Assembly (NCBI GenBank): GCA_023091665.1
Contig: JALJCQ010000012.1
Coordinates: forward strand, 1,116,001 to 1,180,000
DNA from: Pythium myriotylum
Taxonomy: Eukaryota > Oomycota > Peronosporomycetes > Pythiales > Pythiaceae
Reading direction: 5' to 3'
DNA length: 64,000 bases
This document shows positions 1 to 11,134 of the stretch, in pieces; position 1 is the first letter of the stretch; each line of letters starts with the position of its first letter. The position numbers were made by a program, and so were the translations under genes. The notes below the pieces were generated by a model. The model searched no databases. It had not been told where the DNA came from and saw only the letters and a program-made list of their open reading frames with translations.

Positions 1-1
1 A

Positions 2-208
2 ACGCTCCAACGTAACTCCACACACACGGCCCAAGTGATTTTGATGCTTCCAGATCCTCGCGCCTTGCGAACCATCGGTGACGAGCACGAAGGTGACCCC
101 GCTCAGTACTATGTGTCCAAGCTCGAGCTCCTTACGAACAACTTGCCGTCAACGATGCTCATCTTCAGCGATGACGAAGCCGCGCCCGTTGTGTCCACCT
201 CGATTTGA
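2..208 (+). CDS. C-terminal end of an SLC12-like cation-chloride cotransporter (partial)
   Basis: This is the last exon of a gene cut by the window edge. The open frame runs from base 2 to a TGA at 206-208, 68 codons. The visible tail reads TAQVILMLPDP, then YYVSKLELLTNNLPSTMLIF, and ends VVSTSI. In pattern this resembles the extreme C-terminus of SLC12 family K-Cl cotransporters, where a nucleotide-fold tail contains a 'LVLLNMPxPP...YMEFLEVLTEGLxRVLLVRGGG' type stretch. If correct, the protein is a plasma- or vacuolar-membrane electroneutral cation-chloride transporter and this piece is cytosolic. No membrane segment is visible here, so the call rests on tail similarity recalled from the family. 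It could be another protein with a similar alpha/beta tail. Confidence 0.5.
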   Translation, partial: TLQRNSTHTAQVILMLPDPRALRTIGDEHEGDPAQYYVSKLELLTNNLPSTMLIFSDDEAAPVVSTSI

Positions 209-503
209 AGGTGGCTACATCCCTCTCAAATTGCTACCTCTGGTATTGGATAGATGAGAAGGCTGACGTATCCACTAAAAGAGGCAATATCTGTTTTTGG
301 GGGTATTGGCTGCCTTGTGACGAAGTCTGTCTGTTTGGCGAAACGAAGCTGGATTTGTCCGCAACTCGCAAAGAAGAACAAGCGCCGCCGAGAGACACGC
401 GCCCGCGGGCGGAGTGTATGTATCTAGAGTCGGCGAGAGAGAAGAGCCGAGTCGAGTGAAGCCACTGGCGCCGGTGGCGTGATCACGGCCGGGAACTGAA
501 GAA

Positions 504-2087
504 ATGGGGGGCGTGCAGTCGTGGTGCCTCGGCGAGAGCGACGCGCAGGCCTCGCTCGTGCCGGGCAAGCGCCGCGTGAACAAGAACCACAGTGGGAGCA
601 GCACGAGCAGCCGAAGCAGCAATGGCGTGCACGCAGCGCAGGCGCGCTCCCATCCGAAGGTACGCTCGCTCGGCGAATGCACTTTCCATGGCGCGCGCAT
701 GTGTGGAAGACTGACTTGGGCGACGACGTAGATGATTCAAGTGCAAGGACCAGCCTACAGTGCTGGCAGTCTCGAGAGCAAGTACGAAATGCTGTCAGAG
801 ATTGGTATGCTTTCGTTTGAGTCTGTCGACTGTGCGTTTCGGTGGATTTCTGAGTATGCATTTTGTCTCCAGGTCATGGCAGTACCTCGATCGTGTATCG
901 CTGTCGTAATAAGCGAACCGGAGCGATTTGTGCGTGCAAGATCATTGATCGCCGCGCTCTCTTCGGGAAGCGAAATGAGCTCATGGAGCAGTTCCAGGTG
1001 CGAATAGTGCAATCTCTGCTGCCGCGCAAGGATACTGATAAAGTATCGCTATGAAGGTGGAGATTCAAGTACTGCAATCACTGAATCACCCAAACATCAT
1101 TCACATCGACGACGTTTATCTGACCGACACGAAGATCTGTATGGTGGGTGGCTTATCTTTGTTCACGTCGCACTTCTGTGAGGTGGCTCATGCGTAAATC
1201 TCTGTCAGATCACCGAGTATTTGAATGGTGGCGAACTGTTCGACTACGTCGTTGACAAAGGGTGTGTAATCAACTCTAGCTCGATGCGCTGTGAATGTCT
1301 CTAAAGTGTGTTTTATGTAGCACACTCTCAGAAGTGGAGGCAAGCGCGATTGTCCGCAAGATTACATCCGCGATCGCCTATATGCATAGTTGCGGAGTAA
1401 TCCATCGAGACTTGAAGCCCGAGAACTTGATGTTGGCGAGCAAGTCACCCGGTGCAGAGGTCAAAATCATCGACTTTGGACTTGCAAAGTTGCTTGATGA
1501 GGATGCAAAAACGCAGTCGTTTTTGGGCACAAGGGTACGTTGATTGGTTTCGTGTCGCGAAATTTTGACTCGTGTTTTTAATCGTCGCATGATCAGGGCT
1601 ACTTGGCACCAGAGATGCTGCAACGGAAAGCGTACACGCGGAGTGTGGATATGTGGGCATTGGGTGTGATCGTTTATGTGCTTCTCTGTGGTTGTCTCCC
1701 TTTCAACGACGACGGTGGTCGGATCGCTAATGAGAAGGCTGCTCGGGTATGATCTGCTTGCATCTTGCCACCATCACAAGTCTCTAATGAATGCTTGATG
1801 CACAGGCAAAGTTTGGACTCCGGTACCCCAAATGGGCAAGCAACCTCTCTGCTAGCGCCAAGGACCTTTTGCAGAATCTTCTGGAGTTTGACGCGAGCAA
1901 GCGATATACTGCAGACCAGGCTCTCGCTCATCCGTGGGTCACGGGCCAACAGACTCCGAACCAGTTCCTGCGGTCGCCAAACTACCTGCGGAATATCAAG
2001 CAGAAGAAGCAGCTCAACCTGCAGTCCAAGGTAGAGGACCACGCCCTCGACGACAGTGCGATCTCGAGTAGGAGACAGTCCCACTGA
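504..2087 (+). CDS. CaMK-type serine/threonine protein kinase with N-terminal acylation motif
   Basis: Multi-exon kinase. Supported exons are 504-659, one ending at 804, 873-997, 1057-1143, 1209-1261, 1321-1534, 1597-1746 and 1806-2087. Spliced motifs in order are a glycine loop [12 protein letters not shown], the VAIK-type lysine in [34 protein letters not shown] and [16 protein letters not shown], then a [24 protein letters not shown] end typical of CaMK/CDPK catalytic domains. All catalytic residues are present. The first ATG (504) gives MGGVQSWC, which fits an N-myristoylation motif (Gly2, Ser6) with a possible palmitoylated Cys8, so the kinase may be membrane-anchored. No EF hands follow the kinase domain. 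The tail is short, so this is not a canonical CDPK. The exon 1 to 2 junction is uncertain because no acceptor near 740-770 keeps the phase exactly. Confidence 0.88.
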
Positions 2088-2500
2088 CAGGCCGTTTGTT
2101 TGGCCCAGAAGCGAAATCGCATTATCGCGTATCAACAACAACCATCTGTGTTTCAACATGGGTACATTTTGATACGAACCTAGGCCGCACTTCGTAGAAT
2201 GTCGCACGAAGGTTACTCCCACCGCCCGCTTGTTGCTGTGTCGCGCGAACGGTTTTGAGGGCACTCGACCGCCACACCGACGGCATCATTTCCCATTCTG
2301 CCGCGCCGGATTCCTCGCCCCAGCGCCTTCAGACGTGGCCGCCACGACGCGCCGCGCCGCGATTCTGAATCTAGAGAGGTGGCGCTATCTGTCGGTGCTT
2401 TTTGCACGTCGGGACACGCAGTAGAGCCGTCACGGTCCCCAAAAGAGTGGCGTAGTGGGCTAGTAGCTGAAAGCGCTGCAGCAGTAGGAGAGACCGTAGG
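2088..2500. other. Intergenic spacer
   Basis: This spacer lies between the kinase stop and the helicase start. It probably carries the kinase 3' UTR and the helicase promoter. I see no convincing gene, repeat or recognisable core promoter motif. Open frames here on both strands look like chance. Confidence 0.5.
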
Positions 2501-5500
2501 ATGCGCCGCTCGTCGCGCCTAGAGACCGCCACGGCGGAGAAGCGCAAGGCCAAGATGTCGACGCGCCTCGCAAAGCACGCGCTGCGTCAGCGGCGAGAGG
2601 TACGAGGGGATCCAGTCACTTGACTTTGTAGAGACAATTGATCTTGACAGTCAGTCCACGGTTGGTCCTGTGTAGCTGGCCGGTGATCCGGACGATGAGC
2701 CGGAAGAAGGCGAAGAAGTGGACGAGGGCGGTGACTCGGATTTCATTGCGTCATCTGAGGAAGAGGAAGGAGAAGATGACGACGATGACGACGGGGAAGA
2801 AGAGGAAGTACGTGTGCCCAAGAGGCAAGTGCGAAAGCGGAAGGCATCAACTTCGACATTCAGCAGCAGCTCGGATCAGGATGAGATACCGAAGGTGTCG
2901 AAGATCAAATCAATATTGAAGAAGCAGGCAACCGTGACAGCCTCGATCAAACCAAAATCGATTCTGAAGCGACCCAAGCAGCAAAGCGCGGAGAGTTCGC
3001 CCGAGATCAAGCCAATTTATAAGCCGATGCCTCCGGATATCACTGATGCACACCGTCGTCCGACAAAGCAGCGCCCTCTTGTGACGTCTGCGCCAAACGA
3101 CACAAACGATCGGAAGGAGCCGACTTTCTTGGACTCATTGAGCAAAGGACGAGGCTTTACGAATGGATCGACGTCCCTCGGAAATACGCTAACTCAGTTC
3201 TTCAACGACATCCTCGAATGGGACTTCTTTGAGTCACTTATGCGCCAGGCGCACAAGGATTATGCTGTCGTGACTGCAGCAAATGACGGCTCTGAAGAAG
3301 GCGAGGTTGAAGTTGCGAAAGTTCCCAGTACCTTCCAATCGTACGAACATTACTTCTCCGTGTGGAAACCACTCGCACTCGAGGAGGTGCAAGCGCAGAC
3401 TCTTAACGCAGTTTTTACTGATCATCCCGTGGCAATTCCAGTCGTTGCGTCAGGCGCCGGAAACTCCAACTTTCTCGACCGAACGGTCAAAATTCGGATT
3501 GATCTGAAGAAAGGCGGGGTGCCAGCTCAGCAGAAGCGATTGTGGAAGCTCTTGGATGACATATTTGTTAACGATCTTGTCCTGATTACGCCAAACAAGC
3601 AGTTCTTCGCCAAAGCTTTTCAAATCCACAGCAGCGGCGGTGGTGGAGACGATAAACAAACGAAGACAACTGAGAATGGAAGTGAGAACGAAGGCTTTCT
3701 CGGAATTGTTGTTTCCCAGCGTGGTTCTCGAGAAGGAATCACCATTACGGTGCTTGCGAACGAGTGGCGTAAATTCATGGACTCTGAGGCAGAATTGTTT
3801 GCGTTCAAGCTCAACAACCTGGTGACAAGCATCCGCGAGTTCCGAGCTCTCTGCGACTGCTCAAACTACCGTTTGCTGCCACTATTGCTCTCCGGGAAGC
3901 ACTGTCCAGGATCAATGCAGCTTGATTCTCTTGGTCTCGGCTATGTTCGATGGCTCCGTAATACCTTCAATGAATCCCAACTCGAAGCTATCACTGCGGC
4001 AGCGACATCCGAGGGATTTACATTGATCAAAGGACCACCAGGCACTGGTAAGACGACCACATTGAAAGGTTTGCTCAACTCCCTTCATCTTCGTGAGTAC
4101 AATCGGTATTACAACGCCGTGCTCGATGTTGCGCGGCGCCCCGATCACGAGACGAACAGAGCATGGGCGCAGATTGGCAATGAAAAGCCTCATATCCTGG
4201 TATGACAGGCCTCCTCAGGTTCGAAGGTTTGAAACTAACGTCTCCATGTAGGTAACTGCTCCATCAAACGCAGCCGTTGATAACATCGTCGGAAAAATCA
4301 TTACAGAGGGCTTTTGCGATGGCGAGGGTCGCAAGTACTTCCCTAAGATCGTACGTGTTGGCCGGGGAATGGTATGTGGTTCGAGACGCCTTGCGACGAT
4401 TGAAAAACATCGATTTATCAGTTGTTCATATGGATAGAGTCCTAATGTTCGAGTGGTGGGGCTGGACGAAATGGTCGATCAAATTTGTGGTCAGCCATAC
4501 GACGTTCTTCAACAGAAACTCATTGATCTGCGGCAGAAAATAACTATTGTACGGATAGACGGATACAATGCCAAAGAGGCGTGCTCTCACGATGTCGGTG
4601 TCTTGTAGGTGGAACATGACTCCATCACATTTCGAAATCGTATCCGCGAGGTTGTTGCTGCGATCAATCTGGACCCTGTTGGGATTCTCGCTGCTGAGAC
4701 GCAGCAGTTGCAGTTGAAGCAAAACCAAGCACAGTCGACACAGGAAGCTTCTGGCGTAGATTCTACTGCGCAGACAAGCACAGGTCCTCCCGTTGATTCT
4801 CCGCCCACGAAGATTGACTGGGCTTTGAATTCCTCACCGCCGCCGCCGATGTTATCGCCATCTGCTCCAAGTCCTCCATCCTCGTTTCATGTTTCTTCCC
4901 CTCCGAGTTTGCCGAATTATCCGTCGTCTCCACCGAGCTACAACCTCTATCCGACATCCCCGCCTGTCCCACACTCACCGGACGCAATCCATCCATCCCC
5001 CCCGACTTATCCATTTGATGATGATCAAGAGGAAGTGGAAGAGGAAGATGAAGCATTTCCAACTAGCTACGGCCCCTCCACTGCGCCTGAAGCTCTCCAA
5101 GGGTCTGCTGCCCAGTACAGCTCAGCACTAACGAGTCAGACATATAATGCTTTCTTCGACGATGATGACGAAGACATGAATGCCGAAGAAGATGAGCCAC
5201 TCCCAAATGCTTTGCCAACTCTAGCAAATGAGCTCAAGTCCACACCCAACGGCGCACCCTCAGATCACGAGGATGAGGATGAAGCGTTCCCCCCTCTCCC
5301 TGCTGACCCCCCTACCGCCGACAACTTGGATAAAGATGGTAGTAACAGCGAGAATGGATCAGATTCAACACAAAACAACAACGAGAACGCTAGCGGTGAG
5401 TTAGCGGGAATCAGCGGAGACCCGCGAAGAGAAGAAGACTTGACAGAGAGTCGTTTCGCCGTGGCGGTAAACGCAACGATTACAGAGACTCAAACAGATA

Positions 5501-7795
5501 TGGAACATCCGACGTCACCACCGCCACCGCCCCCCACCTCTCCGCCTCCGCCCCCACCAATGTCACCACCTCCTCCTCCGCCAGCATCTCCAGTGGTGTC
5601 ATCGCAACCTAGCACGGAGGACGGAGAAATGTTGTCAGAGGGAATCTCTCCTCCTGTGAAGACGGAAGGTCCGATAGTATATGAACGCTATCAACAGTAT
5701 CGACTCGTTGCCCAGCAACTTAACAGCTGTCTCGAACTGTTGAGTGAGGTATGTAAAACAAACTAGTGCTCGTTAGCGGGTCGATGGCTGATTTTGCTGG
5801 ATAGCTTCGGCTCGAAGAGAACCGTTACCACTTCGCGATGAGAGCAGTCAATGAGAAAGGGCGAGCAAACCAACAACTTCGGCAGTCGTTGGAGGTTTCG
5901 TTTCTGGATACAGCGCACATCGTGTTTACAACATTGAGCAGTGCTGGGGTGACGGCACTTGATGTTTCTGCGAAGTATGACGTTTTGGTTGTTGACGAAG
6001 CTGCTCAGGCAGTTGAGCTGTCGAGCATTATCCCGATGAAGTACGTGCGGGTGTGATGGATATTGCTCGATATCGAACTGACTATTTCCTGTCTCCGAAG
6101 GTTTGGGAGTCGACAGTGCGTTCTTGTCGGCGATCCACAGCAGCTATCAGCAACAGTTTTTTCTCGAACGAGTGGTGTTTCTCTCTACGAGAGGAGTTTG
6201 TTCGAACGTCTCGAAACGACTGGTCATCCCGTCCACATGCTTCGAACACAATATCGAAGTCACCCGCTTATTTCTGATTTCCCCCGGCATTTCTTCTACG
6301 ATGGCAAGTTACAGGATGCTGATTCAGTGAAGACCCCTGTATATGATCGCCCTTATCATCGGCTCGGCGATGGCGCGTTTATGCCTCTGGTCTTCTGGAA
6401 TTTGCTCACCAGTCGGGAGACAGTGCGGTCGGTTTCCCGTTTAAACATTGGGGAAGCCGAGATGGCTGTCAATCTTTATCTCACGCTGAAGAATTCGTGT
6501 CCACCGGATGCAGTTGCGGGGAAAGTGGGAGTGATTACGCCCTACACACAGCAAATGGAGGAGCTCAACCGGGGTTTTCGATGCGCTCTTGGGGATAATT
6601 ACAAGTCTGAAGTTGAAATCAACACCGTTGACGGGTTTCAAGGTCGGGAGAAAGACATCATTATCTGTAAGCTCTGGCAATAATGCACACCCTCAAGGCC
6701 GAGTAACTGATATTTTATCGTTTTGTAGTATCGACTGTCCGAGCCGACCCCAAAGCTGGGGTTGGGTTTTTGAATGATATCCGCCGGATGAACGTGGCTT
6801 TGACACGTGCGAAATTCGCTTGCTACGTGATCGGCAGCGAAGTAACACTTCGATCGTCCAAACCGTGGTCTGCTCTGTTGGATCATGCGTACAGAAATCA
6901 CTGCATTGTTCACGTTCAGGACCCGAAGTGCAACTTACTAACTTTGCGTCCAATGGAGAGACCACTAGGAATACCTGGTCCTCAGGCTGCAGCGCCTGTA
7001 GGAGGGCGTGGAGGTCAAAGGAGAAGGATACCGCATGTGCAAATCCCGCCCCCACCACAACACTACTCGAATATGCACCAACAACCGGCACCCCCGCATG
7101 TTGGTGGTCCACAAGAACGTCGACGATCCCCAACAGGTGAGGATGTCTGTTCGCATGCAATTGTGTCGACACTCGTCATTTCACATGATTTTTGCCTGTT
7201 AGGTGTGCCCCACGAACTCGCCCCCGACGTTCGTGGCCCTTCTCCTACGAACTTCTCATGGCGTGGTGGTAGAGGGAGGGGTGGTGGTCGCGATCCAAGG
7301 AGGGATCCGCGATTAAATGGTCGGGGTGGAAGGCTGCAAACAGACTTTGGCGGACGTAATGGTGGCTACAGACCTCCAGCAGCCCATGCACATGGCCCAC
7401 CTCCGAATTTCTCACAGCCACCACCGCAGTATGGTCCTATGAACGATGCTTTCATACCACCCACTCACCTGTCACCCCCAAGAGCTCCGCAAGGTTATCC
7501 TCCAAACCAAGTTGCACCAGGTCAACCGCAAATGCATTACCAAGGTCAACCACATCAGCACTATCAAGCACCGCCGCCGCAGCATCACTACCAGCAGCCC
7601 CACTTCCCGCCGCCGTACCCGAGTCCCACTCCACCTCCTGGATTGGCAGGCCCCCCGCCAACTTACGGACAACAGCATCCTCGTCCTTCACAAGATGCAG
7701 GGCGAGGTGCTAATGGTGGGCGAGTTCGAGACCCACGTTTGTTGCGTCAACATGGAGGTAGAGGAGCTGGAGCCCAATCAAATGCTCAATCGTGA
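2501..7795 (+). CDS. Senataxin/Sen1-like superfamily 1 RNA/DNA helicase
   Basis: Nine exons by my reading: 2501-2599, 2676-4199, 4252-4371, 4438-4548, 4609-5748, 5805-6040, 6101-6666, 6729-7136 and 7203-7795, giving about 1,598 aa. SF1B motifs occur in order: GPPGTGKTTTL (Walker A), TAPSNAAVD (Ia), VVDEAAQ (II), LVGDPQQLSATV (III), TQYRSHP (IV), VGVITPYTQQ, then INTVDGFQGREKDII (V) and MNVALTRAK (VI). Sen1/senataxin helicases unwind RNA:DNA hybrids in transcription termination and genome maintenance, in the nucleus. The N-terminus is very acidic (runs of D and E near residues 40-75) and then basic. An insertion of roughly 330 residues between motifs Ia and II is proline-, serine- and acid-rich. 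The C-terminal tail is rich in RGG and in proline, glutamine and histidine. The intron at 7137-7202 is 66 nt and in frame, so it may be retained. Confidence 0.9.
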
Positions 7796-7942
7796 AGATG
7801 TCTCTATTTTGAAGAATCGATAATCTTAGACATAAGTCCGTCCTTCGGCTTTGAAGCATTCGGACAAGACAGGGGGGTAAAGGAACAGTCGAGCAAGGCG
7901 CAATCGACCAAGGCAAGTACAGGCTGCGAGAATGATGAGTGC

Positions 7943-9469
7943 ATGCCTTCCTCTCAATGCTCCTGGCAGGTGTGGTGTTTAGTCCCATCGCACGCACACC
8001 ATGCAGAGACTCGTCTTCTCTATGCGCGAATCAATGCCACATTTCGTCTGTTCTCTTCGGCAGGTCGATGAGTGGAAAAGGTTCCAAGCCAAACAATCAC
8101 AGGTGTTTACTCAAGCAGCCTACGACATAAATGCCAAGTACGTTAAGAGCCCATTCGCCAAGTCGCTGAAGATCGAGGACTTGCTGCGCTTCATCGAAGA
8201 CACGGCTCTTGACATTGAATTCATGGTCCAACTCCCATCAATCGAGAAGTGTCTCGATCAGTGGTGGAAAGTCTACGCGAAAGACAAGGCCGTAGTGGAT
8301 CCAGACCAGTTCCGGCAAGTGTATTATGACCTCGCCAATGTGTTAGTCCAGGCTAAAACGGAGAATATTCATAAGAACTCGGTGTCAATGATAATGCGCT
8401 CGAGCTGGACCAAGTGGAGCCCCAAAGAAGCTCCGCTCGGTCAGCCTGAATTCTACCGTATCATGTTCGTTCTTGCGCACTTGGTGAGTCTGCGATACCT
8501 CGGTTATTCCCATCCTCAAATATTAACTTCTTCGTGCAGATGACTGAAAGCAATCGTCTCGGTGACTACGTAACTTTTTTCCAGGAGACATTGGCGAAGA
8601 TTACGCGCGTATTTCAGGCCAAAGCCAAACGATCTGAGGTGCGGAAGCGTAAGCCTCGGATGCACCGCAAATCGAGCGTCGTGGAGATCATGGCCAAGCC
8701 TGGGTTGGTTCGCATGCGTATGGGCTCAGTCCCGCTACCACAGGCTGCTCCGAATCAGCAAGACGGAGTCTCAACGAATATGGTGAACAAAGCTGATACC
8801 AATGTCGAAAAGAAGACTGGATTGACTTCTGATAGCGGGTCTGCGAGTGGAAACCACGGTGTCGTGAACGTTACGCTTCAACGCGTACTCACGACCCAAG
8901 GCAGCGGGATCGGGGAAATGATATACGAGGATGAGATGTGTGCTGATCGCTTCGTAGAGGTGCTGGACCGACGTGGAGTTCTCAATCAGAAAGCTACTGC
9001 TCAACACATCGTTGTCGACCCTCTGCTTTATGAGAGACGATTTCAGGAAAAATGGAGACGCCCAATGCATGAGCGCACCCTTTCGTCGGATGGTATCATG
9101 CGATTATTTTATCCTCAAACCAACAAATACGTCCCCCCACTTACTATCGCTCGCTTGCGTACATCACCACCATGCTATGCTGGCACCAAGAAAGGAGGAC
9201 TGAACTCACACCACCGAAGTATGTCTATGTTGGCGGTAAACCCCATAGCACACGACAGAGATGTCGATGTGGAACTAGAAGGAATTATGTCATCGAGGGA
9301 GAAGCGCGACTGTGAAGTGCTGAGGCGCAGTTTGTCGAACGTGACGTTGAAGAAACGACATAAAGAAAACAAATCAAAACCAAACAGAGCACCATTTAAT
9401 GCATCAGGCTTCACGGAGAATGAGGAAGAAGCGAAGCAAGACCCGATCTATTTGGCAATTTCAACATGA
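7943..9469 (+). CDS. Hypothetical protein, family not recognised
   Basis: Three exons fit: 7943-7969 (nine codons, MPSSQCSWQ), one starting VDEWKRFQAKQ at about 8063 and ending near 8483, and one from 8540 to the TGA at 9469. The splice phases agree, with donor GTGAGT and acceptor GTGCAG for the second intron. An alternative start is the ATG at 8001. The first half (VDEWKRF... to EFYRIMFVLAHLM...FFQETL) is predicted to be helical and looks like a folded domain of about 180 residues. The second half is basic and low in structure, with a KRKPRMHRK stretch that could be a nuclear localisation signal. I do not recognise the family, and it may be oomycete-specific. It ends 43 bp from the convergent thiolase gene. 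Confidence 0.75.
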
Positions 9470-9511
9470 TACGAGTGCATCGTGTTTGTATACGAAATGA
9501 TCTGGGCTTCT

Positions 9512-10711
9512 TCAAGCAGCATTCTCCAGTACAAGCGCGATCCCTTGACCGCCACCAATACAAGCCGAGCCAACTGCGTACTTCTTACCCGTTCGTTGGA
9601 GAGTGTGGGCAAGGTGACCAGTTATGCGGGATCCTGAAGCTGCGAGTGGATGGCCGAGCGAGATCGCACCACCTGACTGGTTTACAATCGATTCATCCAA
9701 GCCAAGTTCGCGAACGACGGCAAGCCACTGCGGCGCGTATGCCTCATTGATGTCAAACAGGTCGATGTCGCTGATGCTGAGTCCAGCACGAGCGAGCGCC
9801 CCACGGATCGCTGGAACGGGACCAATGCCCATGATGGTGGGATCCACGCCAGAGACCTGGTAAGACACGACACGCGCGAGTGGAGTGAGATTATGCTTCT
9901 TGACAGCCTCTTCACTCGCGAGAACAACAGCGCCAGCGCCGTCGTTGATGCCGGAGGCATTCCCCGCGGTGATGACGCCGTCTTTCTTGAAGGCTGGCTT
10001 CAGCTTGGCGAGTGCTTCCAGTGAGGTCGCACGTGGGGCCTCGTCGACCGAGAACAGCTCGGTCGACTTTCCAGTCGTGACTTCGATCGGTGCGAGTTCT
10101 GCGTCAAAGTGTCCAGCAGCTTGGGCCTGGGCCCAGAGCGTCTGAGAGCGCAGCCCAACACGATCGCTTTCGTCACGAGTAATGCCATACTTCGCAGCGA
10201 CATTTTCGCCAGTGATACCCATCGGCATGTTCACATGTGTGTCAGTGACCGATGCCCAGAGCGTGTCCTCGAGCTGGATGCCCGCGCCGAGGCGCACACC
10301 GAAACGCGCTTTGTTGCCGTAGACTGCGAGCGGTGTCTGCGACATACTTTCGGAACCAGCCGCAATCGCGATCTCGGCGTCGCCAGCGAGGATCTCCTGC
10401 ACGCATCCAACGACTGACTGGAAGCCTGAGCCGCAGAGGCGGTTGATGGTCAACGCAGGCTTCTCGATCGGTACACCGGCCTTGAGCAGTACATGGCGGG
10501 CGATGTACGCGGCGTCAGGCGACGACTGAATGACGTTTCCGACTTGCACCGAGTCGACCAGCTTGGGATCGATTTTGCCCGCTGCCAGTGCCGCCTTGAC
10601 TGCGTGGGTGGCCAGTTCTGTTGCCGAGACGTCCTTGAGTTTGCCGCCGAACTTCCCGAAGGGTGTGCGTTTGGCGGCGACGATGTAGATATTCTTGGCG
10701 AGGCCAGTCAT
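9512..10711 (-). CDS. 3-ketoacyl-CoA thiolase (ACAA2-like), copy 1
   Basis: Single exon, 399 aa from the ATG at 10711 (MTGLAKNIYIVAAKRTPFGK). That start aligns with copy 2 at 19286. An in-frame upstream start at 10768 would add 19 residues and cannot be excluded. Thiolases cleave 3-ketoacyl-CoA, or condense acetyl-CoA, using two cysteines and a histidine. All three are visible: the nucleophile in NRLCGSGFQS, the His in ISLGHPL and the second Cys in GSACIGGGQG. Full-length similarity is to mitochondrial ACAA2-type thiolases (about 397 aa) of fatty-acid beta-oxidation. One oddity is that the usual GHPLGASG reads GHPLAASG, and NEAFA reads NEAYA. Codon use is less GC-rich at third positions than in copy 2. 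Confidence 0.93.
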   Translation of the reverse strand: MTGLAKNIYIVAAKRTPFGKFGGKLKDVSATELATHAVKAALAAGKIDPKLVDSVQVGNVIQSSPDAAYIARHVLLKAGVPIEKPALTINRLCGSGFQSVVGCVQEILAGDAEIAIAAGSESMSQTPLAVYGNKARFGVRLGAGIQLEDTLWASVTDTHVNMPMGITGENVAAKYGITRDESDRVGLRSQTLWAQAQAAGHFDAELAPIEVTTGKSTELFSVDEAPRATSLEALAKLKPAFKKDGVITAGNASGINDGAGAVVLASEEAVKKHNLTPLARVVSYQVSGVDPTIMGIGPVPAIRGALARAGLSISDIDLFDINEAYAPQWLAVVRELGLDESIVNQSGGAISLGHPLAASGSRITGHLAHTLQRTGKKYAVGSACIGGGQGIALVLENAA

Positions 10712-10719
10712 CGGAGATA

Positions 10720-11045
10720 GGGTCTTTAGCAGAAGAACGACAATTGATGAATGCCGAAATGCCAACAATACTTCGGGCTGACGCCAGCACGTGGCTTTCC
10801 TCTGACGTGAAAAAGATTATCTCAACTAGAACCCAGGCGACGGGGAGAAGGCCAGCCAATGAGTCGAGAGCCCGACGTGATTGCCAGCGCACTTCAACAT
10901 GCCACGTAAACACCCCAAACATGATTACAGCCACGGATGGCATAAAAGGCAGCGTTGTAATCACGATGATACCTTCAACCGGAATCATTCTCCGTCGAGC
11001 ATACGGTTCGTAGTTATTCGTATGCAAGTACGACATGAGACGAAA
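10720..11045 (-). CDS. Candidate exon or small two-helix membrane protein
   Basis: The gap between the lipid-transfer gene and thiolase copy 1 has an open minus-strand frame starting at an ATG (11045, MSYLHTNNYEPYARRR). It contains two strongly hydrophobic stretches: residues about 20-45 (GIIVITTLPFMPSVAVIMFG) and about 60-80 (LAGLLPVAWVLVEIIFF). The basic residues before the first helix fit a membrane protein. The frame runs on into the thiolase 5' region, so its true end is unknown. It could be a separate small gene, a C-terminal exon of the upstream chorein-domain gene reached through an unseen intron, or chance. I found no clear splice pair linking it to either neighbour. Confidence 0.3.
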
Positions 11046-11134
11046 CAAGACGCATGAAGGCATACTCACTGGCTTCGTCAACGAAGTGCGTGTCTGTGCA
11101 TTATTATTGGCCAGACCGTTGGGTCTCCATTCGT

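Noticed and set aside
1674..2264. 196-codon minus-strand frame opposite the CaMK-type kinase
   Set aside because: It is antisense to exons with clear kinase motifs and has no recognisable domain of its own.
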